Shown piece after piece: positions 13,102 through 35,143 of a stretch of DNA of 64,000 bases. Under the pieces are notes generated by a model. That model saw only the letters and a program-made list of their open reading frames with translations, was not told the DNA's origin and ran no database searches. The DNA is from Lates calcarifer. Its lineage: Eukaryota; Chordata; Actinopteri; Centropomidae. Position 1 is the stretch's first letter. Every line of letters starts with the position of its first letter. The stretch lies in the NCBI RefSeq assembly GCF_001640805.2, contig NC_066833.1, forward strand, positions 1,059,024-1,123,023, given 5' to 3'. The translations under genes and the position numbers were made by a program.

Positions 13102-13298
13102 TTAACCCTCCCGTTGCCCTTCGTATTCCATATACTTTTTTCTTCTTACTATTATTCAAAAACAAAAGATAACCCCTTCAGAATCACGAATGTCATGCAC
13201 AACAACAAATCCTACTACTACTACTACTACTGCACACACACAAAGGCACATTGTCGGCCACCGGGTCACTTTGACCCAGAGGACAACAGGAGGGTTAA
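13102..13298. mobile_element. TTAA-flanked MITE inside the DIRS terminal repeat
   Basis: It starts TTAAccctcccgttg and ends caacaggagggTTAA, so inverted termini of about 15 bp are flanked by TTAA. Inside are a (tac)n run and gggtcactttgaccc, typical of the abundant fish 'aaccctcctgttg' MITEs mobilised by TTAA-specific (piggyBac-like) transposases. Removing it with one TTAA restores ggggattacattaagtaaccc, which matches the inverted, uninterrupted copy at about 12826-12850. Confidence 0.8.
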
Positions 13299-13540
13299 GT
13301 AACCCAAAGATTTGTCCTTTTTGCACTACACAAGAAAGAACCCCAACCCTGTTTTAAAAAAAAAGTATCCAAGTAACTTTTACTCTGAGTAAATTTTAAA
13401 CAAGGTACTTTTTACTTTTACTTGAGTACATTTTTAGACAAATACTTTTACTTTTACTCCAGTAAAATTTAATCAAAGTAATGGTACTTTTACTTGAGTA
13501 GAATATTCCAGTACTCTTTCCACCTCTGCCAAATACTTAC

Positions 13541-24459
<10,919 letters not shown>

Positions 24460-24688
24460 CCAATAGCACAGAAGATTCTTGCAGAGCAGAGTTCAAAGTC
24501 AAGCATGCCAGGACCAGTAGACAAGATTGGTGCCATCATGTTAATTCTGAAGAGTTTTAATTTGAAGGGTTGTTTTTAAATTAATGCTCATCATGCACCA
24601 CACTGGTATGCCTTTTTATTTCTATTTTTTCTGTTCTGGTAATTGTGACCGCACACATTAATTCTCTTTATTGTTTTAAAATATGCTG

Positions 24689-24694
24689 AATAAA
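24689..24694 (+). promoter_or_regulatory. C2orf76 polyadenylation signal
   Basis: AATAAA lies 230 bp after the C2orf76 stop and is followed within 50 bp by a GT/T-rich tract. It is the first canonical hexamer downstream of the stop. Confidence 0.7.
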
Positions 24695-24719
24695 GTTTTC
24701 TGATAGCTGGAGTTTTTTT

Positions 24720-26342
24720 TTAATGTTGTTATTGTTGTTTTTGTAATATTTGCTGCACTACATTGTAGACCATGAGCTGTGTTAATTTACTGCAGTTAGT
24801 ATGGTTATGAGCAAAACATGCTAGTAAGCTCTAAAACAAACTGATATGAATATCTTTAACTGCTTATCCTGTAAGATGCAACATACATCATAGCTGCAAG
24901 TGATGACATTTACTCTTCCAATGGACTTCTATGGAGGAGGTTACAGTAGTTGTGCTGTAAGCTGAAAAGACTGAAAAGACAGAAACTAGTGATCACATTT
25001 TCTTTTGTAATCAAATCCTGTTTGGGAAAGTGCAATTGGTTGCAGTCTAAAATATGTGTCCTTGGTTCTTAATGAAGACTTTTTTGCTAAATGTATAACA
25101 AATTCTGAAAGGCCAATGTTGTCACTTTTTGCTCATTAATACCACATAAGGTCATAACGATAATGGATGGAAAATTAAATCAAGCTCACATAAATACCAG
25201 TGGACATGGAGCCCCTTCTGGTGACATTTGAAAGAAAAAAAATATTCTATATTCTTCACAAAGTGTCTTAGCTAATAATGACTCCAGACTTAATGGCGAG
25301 TGACTGAAGTATTTCACTGTAATTCATTCCAAGGTTAAAATGAAATTAAATCAAGCCAAAATGACCCATGTTTTTAAAAAGCGACCGATGATATCCCTGT
25401 CAATAAATCCATCAACCCAACTTTAAAGCATGGCGACTTAATAATCTCGTCCCCATGCGTAATTAAGGCGCGGCCACAACTTAATGATCCCGTTCCCACG
25501 CTAGTCGTGGCCACGAATAGGATCTGGCTCCAAACCATTATTAACCTGTAGCCACGCAATACTTCTTCCTTTACATGGTGCCAGAGCGGCTCCGTAAGTG
25601 GTAAAGATTAGTTTATTCACTTTTGGTCAGAACTATTCTGTTTCGCTGGCAGTGACTCAAATCAATCAATCTTGTATCACAAAAAATAAAGGGCATTCCT
25701 GGATGTTATTTTTCATATTTTAAGACAAATTGTCATCCTCTACAGCAGCCAGAAGAAATTAGAAGCGTGGCGGCGTTGGTAAATGTGTGTCAACATAGCT
25801 TGGTTTCATCCAATTACATAAAAGTCACCAACACTAATTAATTTTTTCAACTTTCTAGTTCTGACTCATTAGACACATTTTGTGAATGTACATCCACAGC
25901 TAATGGTAAATAGAACTCATTAAAGGCTTCTAAAAAACATAAATGACTTAACAACGATATTAGATCATTTAAAAAAAAACAACCATTCTTATAGCTATAT
26001 GAATGACATACTGTTGAGAAAGGCTGATGAAGAAGTGTGACAAATTCTGGTGGAGCATGTGCATGAGCATGATGCATTGTGTTATCATGCACCCTCTCTC
26101 CATTCGCCATTTCGTTCTTTGGTTTTTCTGTTTCGAGTAAAAAACGTATGTTTAGTCTGAGATGATGCTCATATGTTTTTGCACTTGTTTCACTGAGTGT
26201 ATGTGTGCCTTGATATAAACTTTGTCGGTGCATGGATGTAATAAGAACTACTACTTCTTGTTTTATAAACGCTCTATGAATTGCTTATCTGTCATCAATC
26301 GTTATCATGGATGTGTTCCTTAATCATGATACTCATTCTAGG
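24720..26342. other. Intergenic region between C2orf76 and dbi
   Basis: No convincing gene. A 128-codon minus-strand frame (25847-26233) has low-complexity His/Ala content and no recognisable domain. The only structured part is the block of cgtggccacga/ctcgttcccacg words at 25430-25545. Confidence 0.5.
25430..25545. repeat. Degenerate palindromic cgtggccacg/cgttcccacg repeat
   Basis: Alternating words ggcgactta, ctcgtccccatgcgt, ggcgcggccacaactta, cccgttcccacgc and gtcgtggccacga are separated by short AT-rich spacers. Similar word chains are frequent in fish genomes. I could not assign a transposon class. Confidence 0.5.
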
Positions 26343-26553
26343 GGCGTGATTGGTCACAATTTTCACGCCACCCAATGAATGACCGCTATATTAGGTCAGT
26401 TTTCGAATTGGCCAATAGGGTGAGGGGGGCGTCTTCGAGGCGCAGTTATTGCATGATGAAAGGGACAGTGGACTTTACCCCTTCAGCTTCAGCTTCCATT
26501 GAGGCGTTAATTTGCAGAACAAGGAGCTTCCTTTGTCGGACTTGTAACTAAAG
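26343..26553 (+). promoter_or_regulatory. dbi: dbi promoter and 5' UTR
   Basis: It has three or four CCAAT/ATTGG boxes within 75 bp: gattggtc near 26349, acccaatg near 26371 and the palindrome attggccaat at 26407-26416. GC-rich ggggggcgtc follows. No good TATA box precedes the coding start, which suits a housekeeping promoter bound by NF-Y. The 5' UTR probably begins in the 26450-26500 interval. Confidence 0.65.
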
Positions 26554-29500
26554 ATGGCCGACCTCCAGGTGGGTTTGGAATTTGTTAGCAACATTTAGGC
26601 GTTGAAAAACTGATTCATATTCCGTTGTCTCCCGTTAAACAAGCGACAGAGGAAGGGGTTGGCTGGTGCTGTGCTAACCATGAAAGAGCCTCGGGTCTTA
26701 CTTCCTGAATCTCAGTGAGCACATGGCAATCAAACAGGAGAGTATTGTCTCTCCCTGATACTACAATGTATGACAAGGGCTGCTGTTTCAGAGTGGACTG
26801 TGGATTTGTGTGATGGTGGTTTGGAGTATATCGTTATCCTTCATTCCGCGAGGTCATGTGTGCGAGTACAGTTTATGCTGTTAACAGTTTATGTTTTTGG
26901 TTTGTAATATCTGTCAGCAGTTCAAATTGTGTATACCCCACGATAGTGAAGAGCTCAGCTGACCAGTACAAGCATTTGTCAAGATGGTGCAGGCATTAAG
27001 ACGTTCCTCCCTCACTGTGTCACAGTGTGGTGGTGGGGACTAGTAACAATGCCTACAGCCTGGTCTTTGCTCCTCCTACATGATCCGATTGCATGTTGTA
27101 TTTTTGTGCCCTTAAGGTTAAGACACCATTGTATTCAATATGGTCCTCCCCTCTGGCCCAGTTGGCACATAGTGGCACAGCTAGTGGGGCTTTGATATGT
27201 GTGGACAAGTGTGACTGAATCAATTAGGTTTTTGAACTTGTGGGATTCTGCCTCTTTTGAGCTGCACTGCATTCATCTCCAGATGCACAGTGTCACTGGC
27301 AAGATTTGGGGGATATCTCTGGCTGTGCTGTAGCTCTATTGATGTAACCTCAAATCAGTGTGTGTGCAGATTCTCACACCAGTTTAGAGTAAAGTTCACA
27401 CACTAACCAAATTATCTTTGTCTTATCAAATTCTGGAGGTGGAGCAGATAAGAGGTTAAGCAGAGGTGGTTTAAGTTGAGAAAATGTATTTTTATTCTCT
27501 CTTTATTTGAAAATAAAATGGTAACATTATGAAAAAAAAACTAAAAACAGCCAAAATACTAATTTTCAGAAACTTCTATTCAATAAAGTAAGTGTAGATA
27601 AATCAAATTTACCAGTCTAGCCTGGTCTTGGTCAGGCTGGATTTCAGGATTTTAGGAATTCAGGCTTTTAGGCTTTCAGACTTTACCTCAGGTGTAATTC
27701 ATGTTGGTTGCTGTATGTTTGCGGATAATTTCTTCTTCAGAGGTTTTTAAATCCCCCAGTACAGGTTTGCACACAACACATCATTAAAAGGTCACACCCC
27801 TGTTCTGCAATTCTGGCTGTCCTTGTTCTATAGATGTCAGTTCCCCTCTTCGACTTTGTTGCCGGCTTCAAGGTGGGGTTATATGGCCCCTCTTTTTCTT
27901 TTTATACAGAGTGGTGGGGCGGAATAACGCTGCAATATTCCCATCTTGAAAAGGCTCTGTAAAATGGGCTAGTGTTTGTTCCAAGGGTCCACCCCATCAG
28001 TCTGTTAGTATTGTCAGCAGAAATCAAAATAATCACTAGTATACCACTATTAGATGTACTACAGTTACTGCCAGCTTGTGTATAGTGTTCAGCTCAGTAT
28101 AAACGTTGCCATATCGGTTTGCAAATGCAGTTGTTGCAACAATTCCATTTTTTGATTGAGTGTATTTGGGTACTTTGATTAATGTGCTATTCTCAGGAGT
28201 TAATTTCACTAATTTGATGTGTTTTAAAGAACAGCAAGCTGCTTTAGGTGATTCTGACCACTGACCCACTGTAGGCTGTGGAAATTTTTAAAAAGTATCA
28301 TCAGTATTGTTAATGATGATTTTTTCTTTTCCTCCTGTAGGCTAAATTTGATACAGCAGCAGCTGAGGTGAAGCAACTGAAGGCGAAGCCGACAGATGAA
28401 GAGATGCTTCAGGTCTACTCCCTGTTCAAGCAGGCCACTGTGGGTGATGTCAACACAGGTGAGACAGCTCTTACTGCCTCATGCCACAAACATACTTAAG
28501 CACTCTCAATACAGTGTCATCACTGTCATATGTGCAGGGAACCTATGCAGTACAGAATTTAATGTTTGTAATTTCCAGATCTAGATATGTTTGGAAGAAA
28601 AGAGTTTGGGGAAATATTTCTGTTTACAAGGGATGGGCATTTTGATTACTTTTTGAAGTTGATTAATCGAGCCAATTTAAGTCGATTAGTAGTGACGTCA
28701 TCGTTAAGACGTGCCCTCCACCCAAACCAAAACAATATGTTGCCATGTCATGTTTTTTTGCAGTGTGGTGTACAGATGCACTAACTAACCTCCCAAGCCC
28801 CACTTATCAACAACACACTTCAGACTAGCAGTGATGTTCTCTGCAGTGTGTTTAGTGCTGCAAGTCTGGAGCACAGAACCGGAAATGTTCTGGTCAACAT
28901 CCATGTAACGGCAGGTGACGGTGACATAAATCTCAGATGTGAGAGCTGTCCATGCAGCGGTTGTTATTACTAGTTTGTTGGCTTCCATCAAGATCTTTTT
29001 TAGAGCTGTTGCTGTTGCTTGTTCGCTTCTTCTTATCTGTTCTAGTGTTTTGCTCGCACCACACAGAGAAAATGCGCACTCGGGCAGAAACAGAACCATA
29101 AACATTAGTTCTGCATCTTTTATGAAGTAAAATGTAAATCTCCTCCCACTCCCAACCAAATAAAAGTTAGTCAAATAAAAATTAGATGAGTCTTTAAAAA
29201 AAAAAAAGAGAGAGACTGTCCTTACTGTTTTGACTAATCGATTATTTGTGCACATCCCTATTATTTACAGACTATTGTCCCAGTTCACACAGATTAAGGT
29301 GAGCTTGATGTCTATAAAAGCAAGGCAAGAAGCATGGTGTGTGATGCAGTGCACACTCCTACACAGAGCTGCCTCTGCACCTGGAACATCATCCATCTTT
29401 CTGTGTAGGACTGTTGGCTGAATGACTACAGTGGGTAAATGCAAGTTTTCCAAGGGCTAGTTTGACAGTCCCAAATATAAAGCTTGGTTGGTCAAGGATT

Positions 29501-32500
29501 CCAAATGGGAAAAGAAAGCTGTTAACTTTGTGTTTTTAAAAAAAAAAAAAAAAAAAATCATTTAACTTGTCTGGGTTTGGTCTTAATTGATTAGTAAGCG
29601 CAGCAGTACCTAGCTAAAATCTTGGCAATTATTTCATAACATATTGGCATATATAGTCAGACTGTAACATACATGTTGGATTTTAAAACAGTTTTACATG
29701 ATAAAGATGTATCTATTTGTGTCTCTCAGATGTCAAATAGGGTCTAAAAATCTACAGAGGAGTCTGGGAATTTGGAAAAAAAAAATTCTTTTATGCAACG
29801 CTGTGCAAATGTGGACGATTCTTAAAGGATACACAACTGTCAAAAATCGATTTTCTAAATATTAATTGATATGGTAATGCTGACAGAAAGCAATAGGTGG
29901 AACTTGGAAGTGCAGCGCCCATACAGTCTAAGGCAAGCACATAAGAGACTCAAGATTGCAGAGCGAGAAATCGAACCGGCACCCTCTGCATTAATAGCTA
30001 GCGTAGGGGTTGGCGTTCCGCAGCTCTTGAGCCCCTGTGCAGTGGCTCCATGTAACTTTGCCAAAAAAACAAAAGAAAAAAAACATGGAAATAAATAACA
30101 ATATTTTTATATTTATATTTTTATTTTATTCTCTTTCTTTGCATTATAATGTATATTGATTTATTGTTGTACGGTGGAGAATCTTTCGAACCGAACACGA
30201 GACAGGGCAGAGTGACTCATTTCTGTTATGTCTACATTGTTCGCTGTGTACGTTTTGCAGCGACGGCCCACCAAGGGAAAATGATTGTCACAGCTTCAGT
30301 GTTATATGATTCCTGGTTGAGGTGTGAGGGAGAACGAGAGAGAGAAGGGGAAAAAGAGAAAGGTGACTTTAAGTTAGATTTGTAATAATTCTCCTGTGAC
30401 AAAGCTCAAATCCAAATCTGGTTAAGTTGTTATTGGCTGTGTCTGACTCTTTTGCGCTATGTTGCCAAAATATAACGTCCCATCTCAAAGATATTTAACT
30501 GACACCGTGAATCCCTCACTCTTCGAGACCGAAACTGAATTCACGGAATCACCTAAGAAAGCGTTACTAACATTCTTAGCATTAGACAAAAACATGAACA
30601 TGATGAATAGGACAGGTGGCTTTGCATGTTTGAACTACATGTACAGGTATGGCTAGCTAGCCAGCTTTTAGACAATAATGGCTGTGTGTTGAGTGATTTT
30701 CAGTGGATAGTAAAATCTAGACTGCTGTACACTGACTACTCTAAAGTAAATCCAAGTATAATTTCTATAGTATTGTCCCTTGAGAAGATATAATAAAATG
30801 GTTGCTGAAATGTGAGGGGTAGTGATGGGTAGATGACGCCTCATGGAGTGTGTGGCACATTCCCCTAACTGTGTTGACACTATTGACAGTGTTGGTGTAT
30901 TGCTTAATAGCGACATCTGCTGGATTTCAAAAATCATTGCAGGCAACCTGGATAAAGAGTGCGGAGAGAGACGGAAGTAGGTTCATTCATTCTGACATGT
31001 GGACACCAAATGAGTGATGAATGGTCCTGTTTACATAACCAGCTGATAATAACGTGCTAACTGAATGAAAGAGAAGTGTATATATATTCCTATTAATTAG
31101 AATATAACAAAAATAATATAACCGTGACTAATACAGTATGTCAAATGCAGAATTTACAAAAATGTGTTTTGCAAGGAAGAGTAAGTGAAAACGTGAAGTC
31201 ATTTAGGAAATATAATTGCTCGTGAAGGTGGGAGTGCTTGTGTACTTGTATGTGAGGGGAGAAGGCAGGGTTTACACGTTTTCTTTCTTTATACACAGAA
31301 AGAAAAGTTTTTGTAGCATGTTGGGGTTGTTGCACTTCCTGATGTGTGTGTATGTATATGTATGTATTATTATTATTTTATTTTTTTTAAACCAAAACCC
31401 ACTCCACCCTTGGCCTGTACTAAAGGCACCCACTTTGGGAACCATTGATCTAAAGGCATCTATCTTGTCTCTGTTCTTTAGTGACCAGCCATCCAGAGGC
31501 TTTAAATTTAACTGAGTAGCAGGTCAGCCACTTGGCTCCTGTTACTACATTGAAACAAGAGGCTTTTTCAGCTCAAATACAAATGGTTTCTACTAACGTG
31601 TTTCATTTACTTAAACCTCTTCATTTACATCTGTTTTTGTCTTTCTTCCCTCTTAAGCTCGTCCTGGGATGTTTGATTTCACGGGGAAAGCTAAATGGGA
31701 TGCCTGGGAGAAGCAGAAAGGTATACGTTCAGTCCTGTGGACTTTTTTTTTTTTTTTTTTTTTTATTAATTTTTTTTTTATACAGTGCTCAGGTACCTGG
31801 CAAACCTTTTCTATAGCCGTTTCTAGTACTTCTGTGCAAGTGAACTTATACTTGTAGGATTTTATCTATTTTTAGTTTCGCTGCCTTCATCTCAAGATTG
31901 ACAGTCTGAATGGGAAGATTTCAAATCATTTCACTTTATTTTTCATGAGCTATTGATCCAAATGCTGAAGGTCCTGATTCCAAAACATTGTTTTTAAGCT
32001 TAAAGTATTGATATCATTTCTGTTTTGTGTCTGCTCCTATGAAGTGTGTTTATGTATGCGTGTGTGTACATATGAATAGGATGTTTGCCTATTTGTAAGA
32101 TATTTTGTACCTGGTCCCTGATATAAATAAAAAAAAATGATTATGAATGAAAATTTAACTAGGAGAATACAACTTATGAAATTTACATGACACAATCAGC
32201 AGTGAGAAGACTCATCACTCTATTTGAGTTGTTAGGACTACAGATACACTCAGTCCACTTGTGATTTTGCAGCAGTGTTTTTCCAACCTTGGTGTAACTG
32301 AATGTGATTTTTAGACATTTATGGTCACCACAATACAAACACCAAATGCTGCTCTTCATCTCCATTTGGTAGTTAACAAAATGCCACTGTGCCAGCTTTT
32401 ATTTTGAAAGAAGAAGGATGGGTCAAACAGGATGACCCCTCACTTCTAGGTCAAGTTTTCATAATTTATTGTACTTGTTTCCTTGACTTTGTTTTCTGCA

Positions 32501-32955
32501 CAATATACAAATGCAGCCAATTAACAATTACTCTATGAAGTGCAGTGTTATTATAACCTATAGAAACTGTGGCCAAGTCCAAGCAAATATAATTCAGGTT
32601 GTGATAAATCAGGAACATTCTTTAAAATGTATATTCTCTCTTATCCTTTAAATTGTTTGATCTCACTAAACCTAATCTTGGCAATCCCTGATGGCCAGTG
32701 AACGAGACCAGAGAGAAGGCTCAAATCCACACCCAATCCATCAAAACCAGTAATCAAGCTTCATTTGACAGACAACATTGCAATAAGGAAAAAAATCACT
32801 GTTACAAGTAGGAAGCAATGGTAATTTAGTATTATTTTGTCTTTATATTTACTTGAATACATTTTGATTTTCCCTTAACAGGCAAGAGCAAAGAGGATGC
32901 CATGAACGGGTACATCAACCTGGTGGAGGAGTTAAAGCAAAAGTATGGAATCTAA
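26554..32955 (+). CDS. dbi: Acyl-CoA-binding protein / diazepam-binding inhibitor (four exons)
   Basis: The product binds medium- and long-chain acyl-CoA in the cytosol and buffers and delivers it; peptides from it modulate GABA-A receptors. Exons: 26554-26568 (MADLQ), 28341-28458, 31658-31720 and 32882-32955, all GT/AG and in phase, giving 89 residues against 86-87 in mammals. The four-helix ACBP fold is fully represented. The family signature FKQATVGD is in exon 2 and [10 protein letters not shown] in exon 3. In exon 4 the pattern [16 protein letters not shown] carries the conserved tyrosine, and the protein ends KYGI. The first exon encodes only five residues, as in other vertebrate dbi genes. 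It lies between C2orf76 and a tmem37-like relic, as expected from synteny. It is intact. Intron 2 has collected a hAT relic and other repeats. Confidence 0.97.
28629..29262 (-). mobile_element. hAT transposon relic in dbi intron 2
   Basis: The termini are agggatgggca on the left and tgtgcacatccct on the right, roughly inverted. The minus strand (28785-29255) reads part of a hAT transposase core, with [14 protein letters not shown] and the HTAEN..ASLK..VDKWGL pattern seen in ZBED/hAT RNase-H-like domains. An alanine stands where the first catalytic aspartate is expected (AWTALTSE). No N- or C-terminal domain is left. It is the most complete of three copies in the window. Confidence 0.7.
29885..30060 (-). 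mobile_element. Possible tRNA-like SINE
   Basis: On the minus strand gtgccggttcgatttctcgc looks like a B box. Upstream of it stands a plausible but weak A-box region (ggggctcaagagctgcgg). The rest is unrecognised. Confidence 0.35.
30160..30955 (+). mobile_element. Degenerate hAT-related fragments in dbi intron 2
   Basis: Around 30459-30530 the plus strand reads [15 protein letters not shown], similar in pattern to the segment after the BED finger in hAT transposases. At 30820-30940 are gtagtgatgggtagatga and gcgacatctgctgga, words typical of the end of a common fish hAT family. Nothing between them is intact. Confidence 0.35.
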
Positions 32956-33228
32956 AGTCAGATAATAACCACTAACTGGTGGGGCCAACTACCACTGGCT
33001 GAGACCACAGCCACTGGTCCTCTCATCCTGATGCTGTGAGACACCTTTTAAACTAAGGAGTGTGTCTTTATACAATGCATGTAAATACCTGGTGGGCCAT
33101 TAGTTGTCCCAGTGAGATTGAAGTGGCCTAAATAATCACTGATGTACGATCAAAAACTCCACCAGAGTACAGTAATATTTTAGTTAATGTTTTCAAACTA
33201 ATATCTGCACAGAATCCTGCCATTTCAA

Positions 33229-33234
33229 AATAAA
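33229..33234 (+). promoter_or_regulatory. dbi: dbi polyadenylation signal
   Basis: AATAAA lies 274 bp after the dbi stop and is followed by a T/GT-rich tract near 33250. Confidence 0.75.
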
Positions 33235-33681
33235 ATAATTTTTCTCTAAATGCTTTGTTTTGGTGCATTGATTTTCTGATGTTCTAGTTTCACATCTAAT
33301 CACATCCTGTGAAATCAGCAAGTGTTGGTGGACTTTCTGGTCTAACTTTTTTTTCTTTCTGCACACTACCCATAGGTCTGCAACTCTGCAGACATATGGG
33401 ACATCTGGGGAAAAACCTGCAATGCATTGCATTACCATGTTTAAATGACTATTGCAGTGGAACTGTGCATTGAAAATGAAGTAAAATAAAACATGGAAAG
33501 AACTGAAGACGAAGTGAATTGATTTGAAGAATTTTTTACTTTTTTTTTTTTTTTACAGTTGAGTGAACAAATCATCATCATGTGATGGTTAATTTCTACA
33601 TGTAGTTCCAGGTCTACCAAGTAATCCTGTAATGTAACTGTCAAAGAAATTGTGATTCAAAGAATACATTTTTGTCAACAG

Positions 33682-34120
33682 ACAATGAACGGAGCACATT
33701 TGGCCTGTGGCAGCTCTGTATCACAGAGAGCCTGTAGAAGGTGTGGCTGGGAGAACAAAGTTGGCACGACCGGTCAGCCTTTGTAGGATGTGAAACTTTG
33801 GCTGCTCCATCACCTAGGTCAATCCTGGAGGGGATGGGCTGTTGTGTTCAGGTCTCCCTGGCGGTGGCCATCTTTCGCTTAGAGGTCCAGGTAATAACCT
33901 GGGTGCTTGCTCACCAGGACCCACTGCTTGGATTCTGTCTGTTGATGGGTCCTGGGGTCAGCTATGATGCTAATGGCAGTATTCATGTCTGTGACAGGTG
34001 CAGGCATGTTTGTGGCTTTGCCTCAAGGGTTTTTGCACCAGTGGGCATCACCTTCAAAAGCCAGATCACTGCAGTCTTCCACTCCTGAATGCAATGCAAG
34101 TTATCTATTAATTGATGTGG
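33682..34120 (+). pseudogene. tmem37: tmem37-like relic
   Basis: TMEM37 is a four-helix claudin/gamma-subunit-like membrane protein and the gene that follows DBI in vertebrates. Here, right after dbi, a cag acceptor (33679-33681) opens an exon reading ..STFGLWQLC, like the FGLWHFC of the family. Later pieces in shifting frames keep the helix patterns: EGMGCCVQVSLAVAIFRLEV, then VLGSAMMLMAVFMSVTGAG. The first frame meets TAG at 33733, and at least two frame changes are needed afterwards. I found no first exon. Position and motif order support orthology; each piece alone is weak. Sequencing errors could mimic decay. Confidence 0.5.
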
Positions 34121-34569
34121 ATCAGTTTTAGAATGTAAGAGGATGTCACTTGTCAAGCTGCATACCTCCCTCTCAGTTCCTGAGCAGGGTAGTGTAACAA
34201 TTGGTCTACCAACAGATTAAACCCTCTGTGATGCCTAAACCTCAAGCAAAGTTCTTATTGGATCACCTGAGACTGTGTTGGATGGACAGTAAAATTCTCT
34301 CTCCTAGCATTATAAAAGTGCAGTGTTCTGGTGTCTGAATATCGATCTTATACTCAAACTGGACTTCCCGGATCAGATTTAATCATTTACCCTTACCTGA
34401 AATAAAACACCCCCCTTTGAGTATTGCCAATTCAAAGAAGTATAAACACTAGTTAGATGACATGTTGTACACTGGTTTATTTAAAACATTCTGTGACCTT
34501 TAATCTTCCTCAGGCTGCTAAGAGTGTTGCAATTTGTGCATTTTGCTATTCCTGGAGCAAGGAAGTAAA

Positions 34570-34572
34570 ATG
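34570..34572. repeat. Possible 3-bp target duplication (atg)
   Basis: ATG stands before ctctacaaag and again at 41722-41724 after ctgtgtagggtg. Three-base duplications are usual for CACTA elements. Three bases can match by chance. Confidence 0.4.
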
Positions 34573-35143
34573 CTCTACAAAGTGCAAATTTGACAACGCA
34601 AATTTAACACCCTCAGAGTTAAAATTAACACTAAGCCAGGGTTTATATGGGAACCACTGGTTTAGTGTTAATTTAACACTTTTGAAAGTGTTAACATTAT
34701 TAACACTATGACACTGTTACCAAACAAACTCTTATAGTGTAAAAAATATTGACACTGTAATAGATGAGTTAGCATTAATAACACTGTGACAGTGTTAACT
34801 AACAAACTCTTACAGTGTAAAATATTAACACCACAATGGATGACACTAGTTATCAGGTAACACTTAATGGTGGAAAATGTACTTAACCAGGGTTTACTAT
34901 ACTACTGTTAGAGTACATTGTCCTCTGGGATTAACACTATTAGAGTTAAAAATGTAAATACTCCAACCACCAATAATGCAATAATAGCTCCCAAAAAAAA
35001 CTTCAATAGAAAAAAATATTTATTTTTCCTTTAAACAAGGGCTTCACATTCAATTGGACAAGATGCAGGGCACTCAAAACCCTGTAAAATAACCCTATAC
35101 AATACTGCCCAAAACATGAGGTAGCTCGTACATGCTGCTTACC

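Larger units (their letters stand above)
8396..13315 (+). mobile_element. DIRS-like tyrosine-recombinase retrotransposon, defective
   Basis: It has inverted rather than direct terminal repeats. Left end 8396-8590 (ttttctaacgtcattcgg, tgtttcactatgggaatcgc, aagctccaatgacaccac) is mirrored by 12786-12820 and by 12860-13099. A further inverted pair, ccccagttctttgataacag, occurs within the right end. Between the ends lie a Gag-like region (8990-10950) and a tyrosine recombinase (11851-12718). This order, with recombinase in place of an integrase, is the DIRS plan. No reverse transcriptase/RNase H is readable between them, and a pogo-like fragment (10955-11517) sits in that gap. The right terminal repeat is split by a TTAA MITE (13102-13298). 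Confidence 0.8.
6901..13528 (+). mobile_element. hAT transposon, invaded by other elements
   Basis: The element starts cagaggtggaaagtaac and ends ..gagtactgg-type sequence then ctttccacctctg, so the first and last about 13 bases are inverted repeats. Both subterminal regions are full of acttttact/agtaaaagt words, as in the common fish 'cagaggtgg' hAT family. Perfect 8-bp duplications flank it (6893-6900 and 13529-13536). Inside are a BED zinc-finger exon pair from the N-terminus of a hAT transposase (7164-8195). The DDE core is absent, and the interior is occupied by a DIRS-like element (about 8396-13315). It is dead as an autonomous element. Confidence 0.9.

Noticed and set aside
25847..26233. 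128-codon open frame on the minus strand upstream of dbi
   Set aside because: It has low-complexity His/Ala content, no recognisable domain, and lies in intergenic DNA near a promoter on the other strand. It is probably a chance frame.
28396..28584. Plus-strand frame over dbi exon 2
   Set aside because: It is an alternative frame of a confirmed dbi exon.
34684..34830. Simple satellite at the end of CACTA element 1
   Set aside because: The words occur in both orientations and at both element ends, which fits subterminal binding sites better than a satellite.
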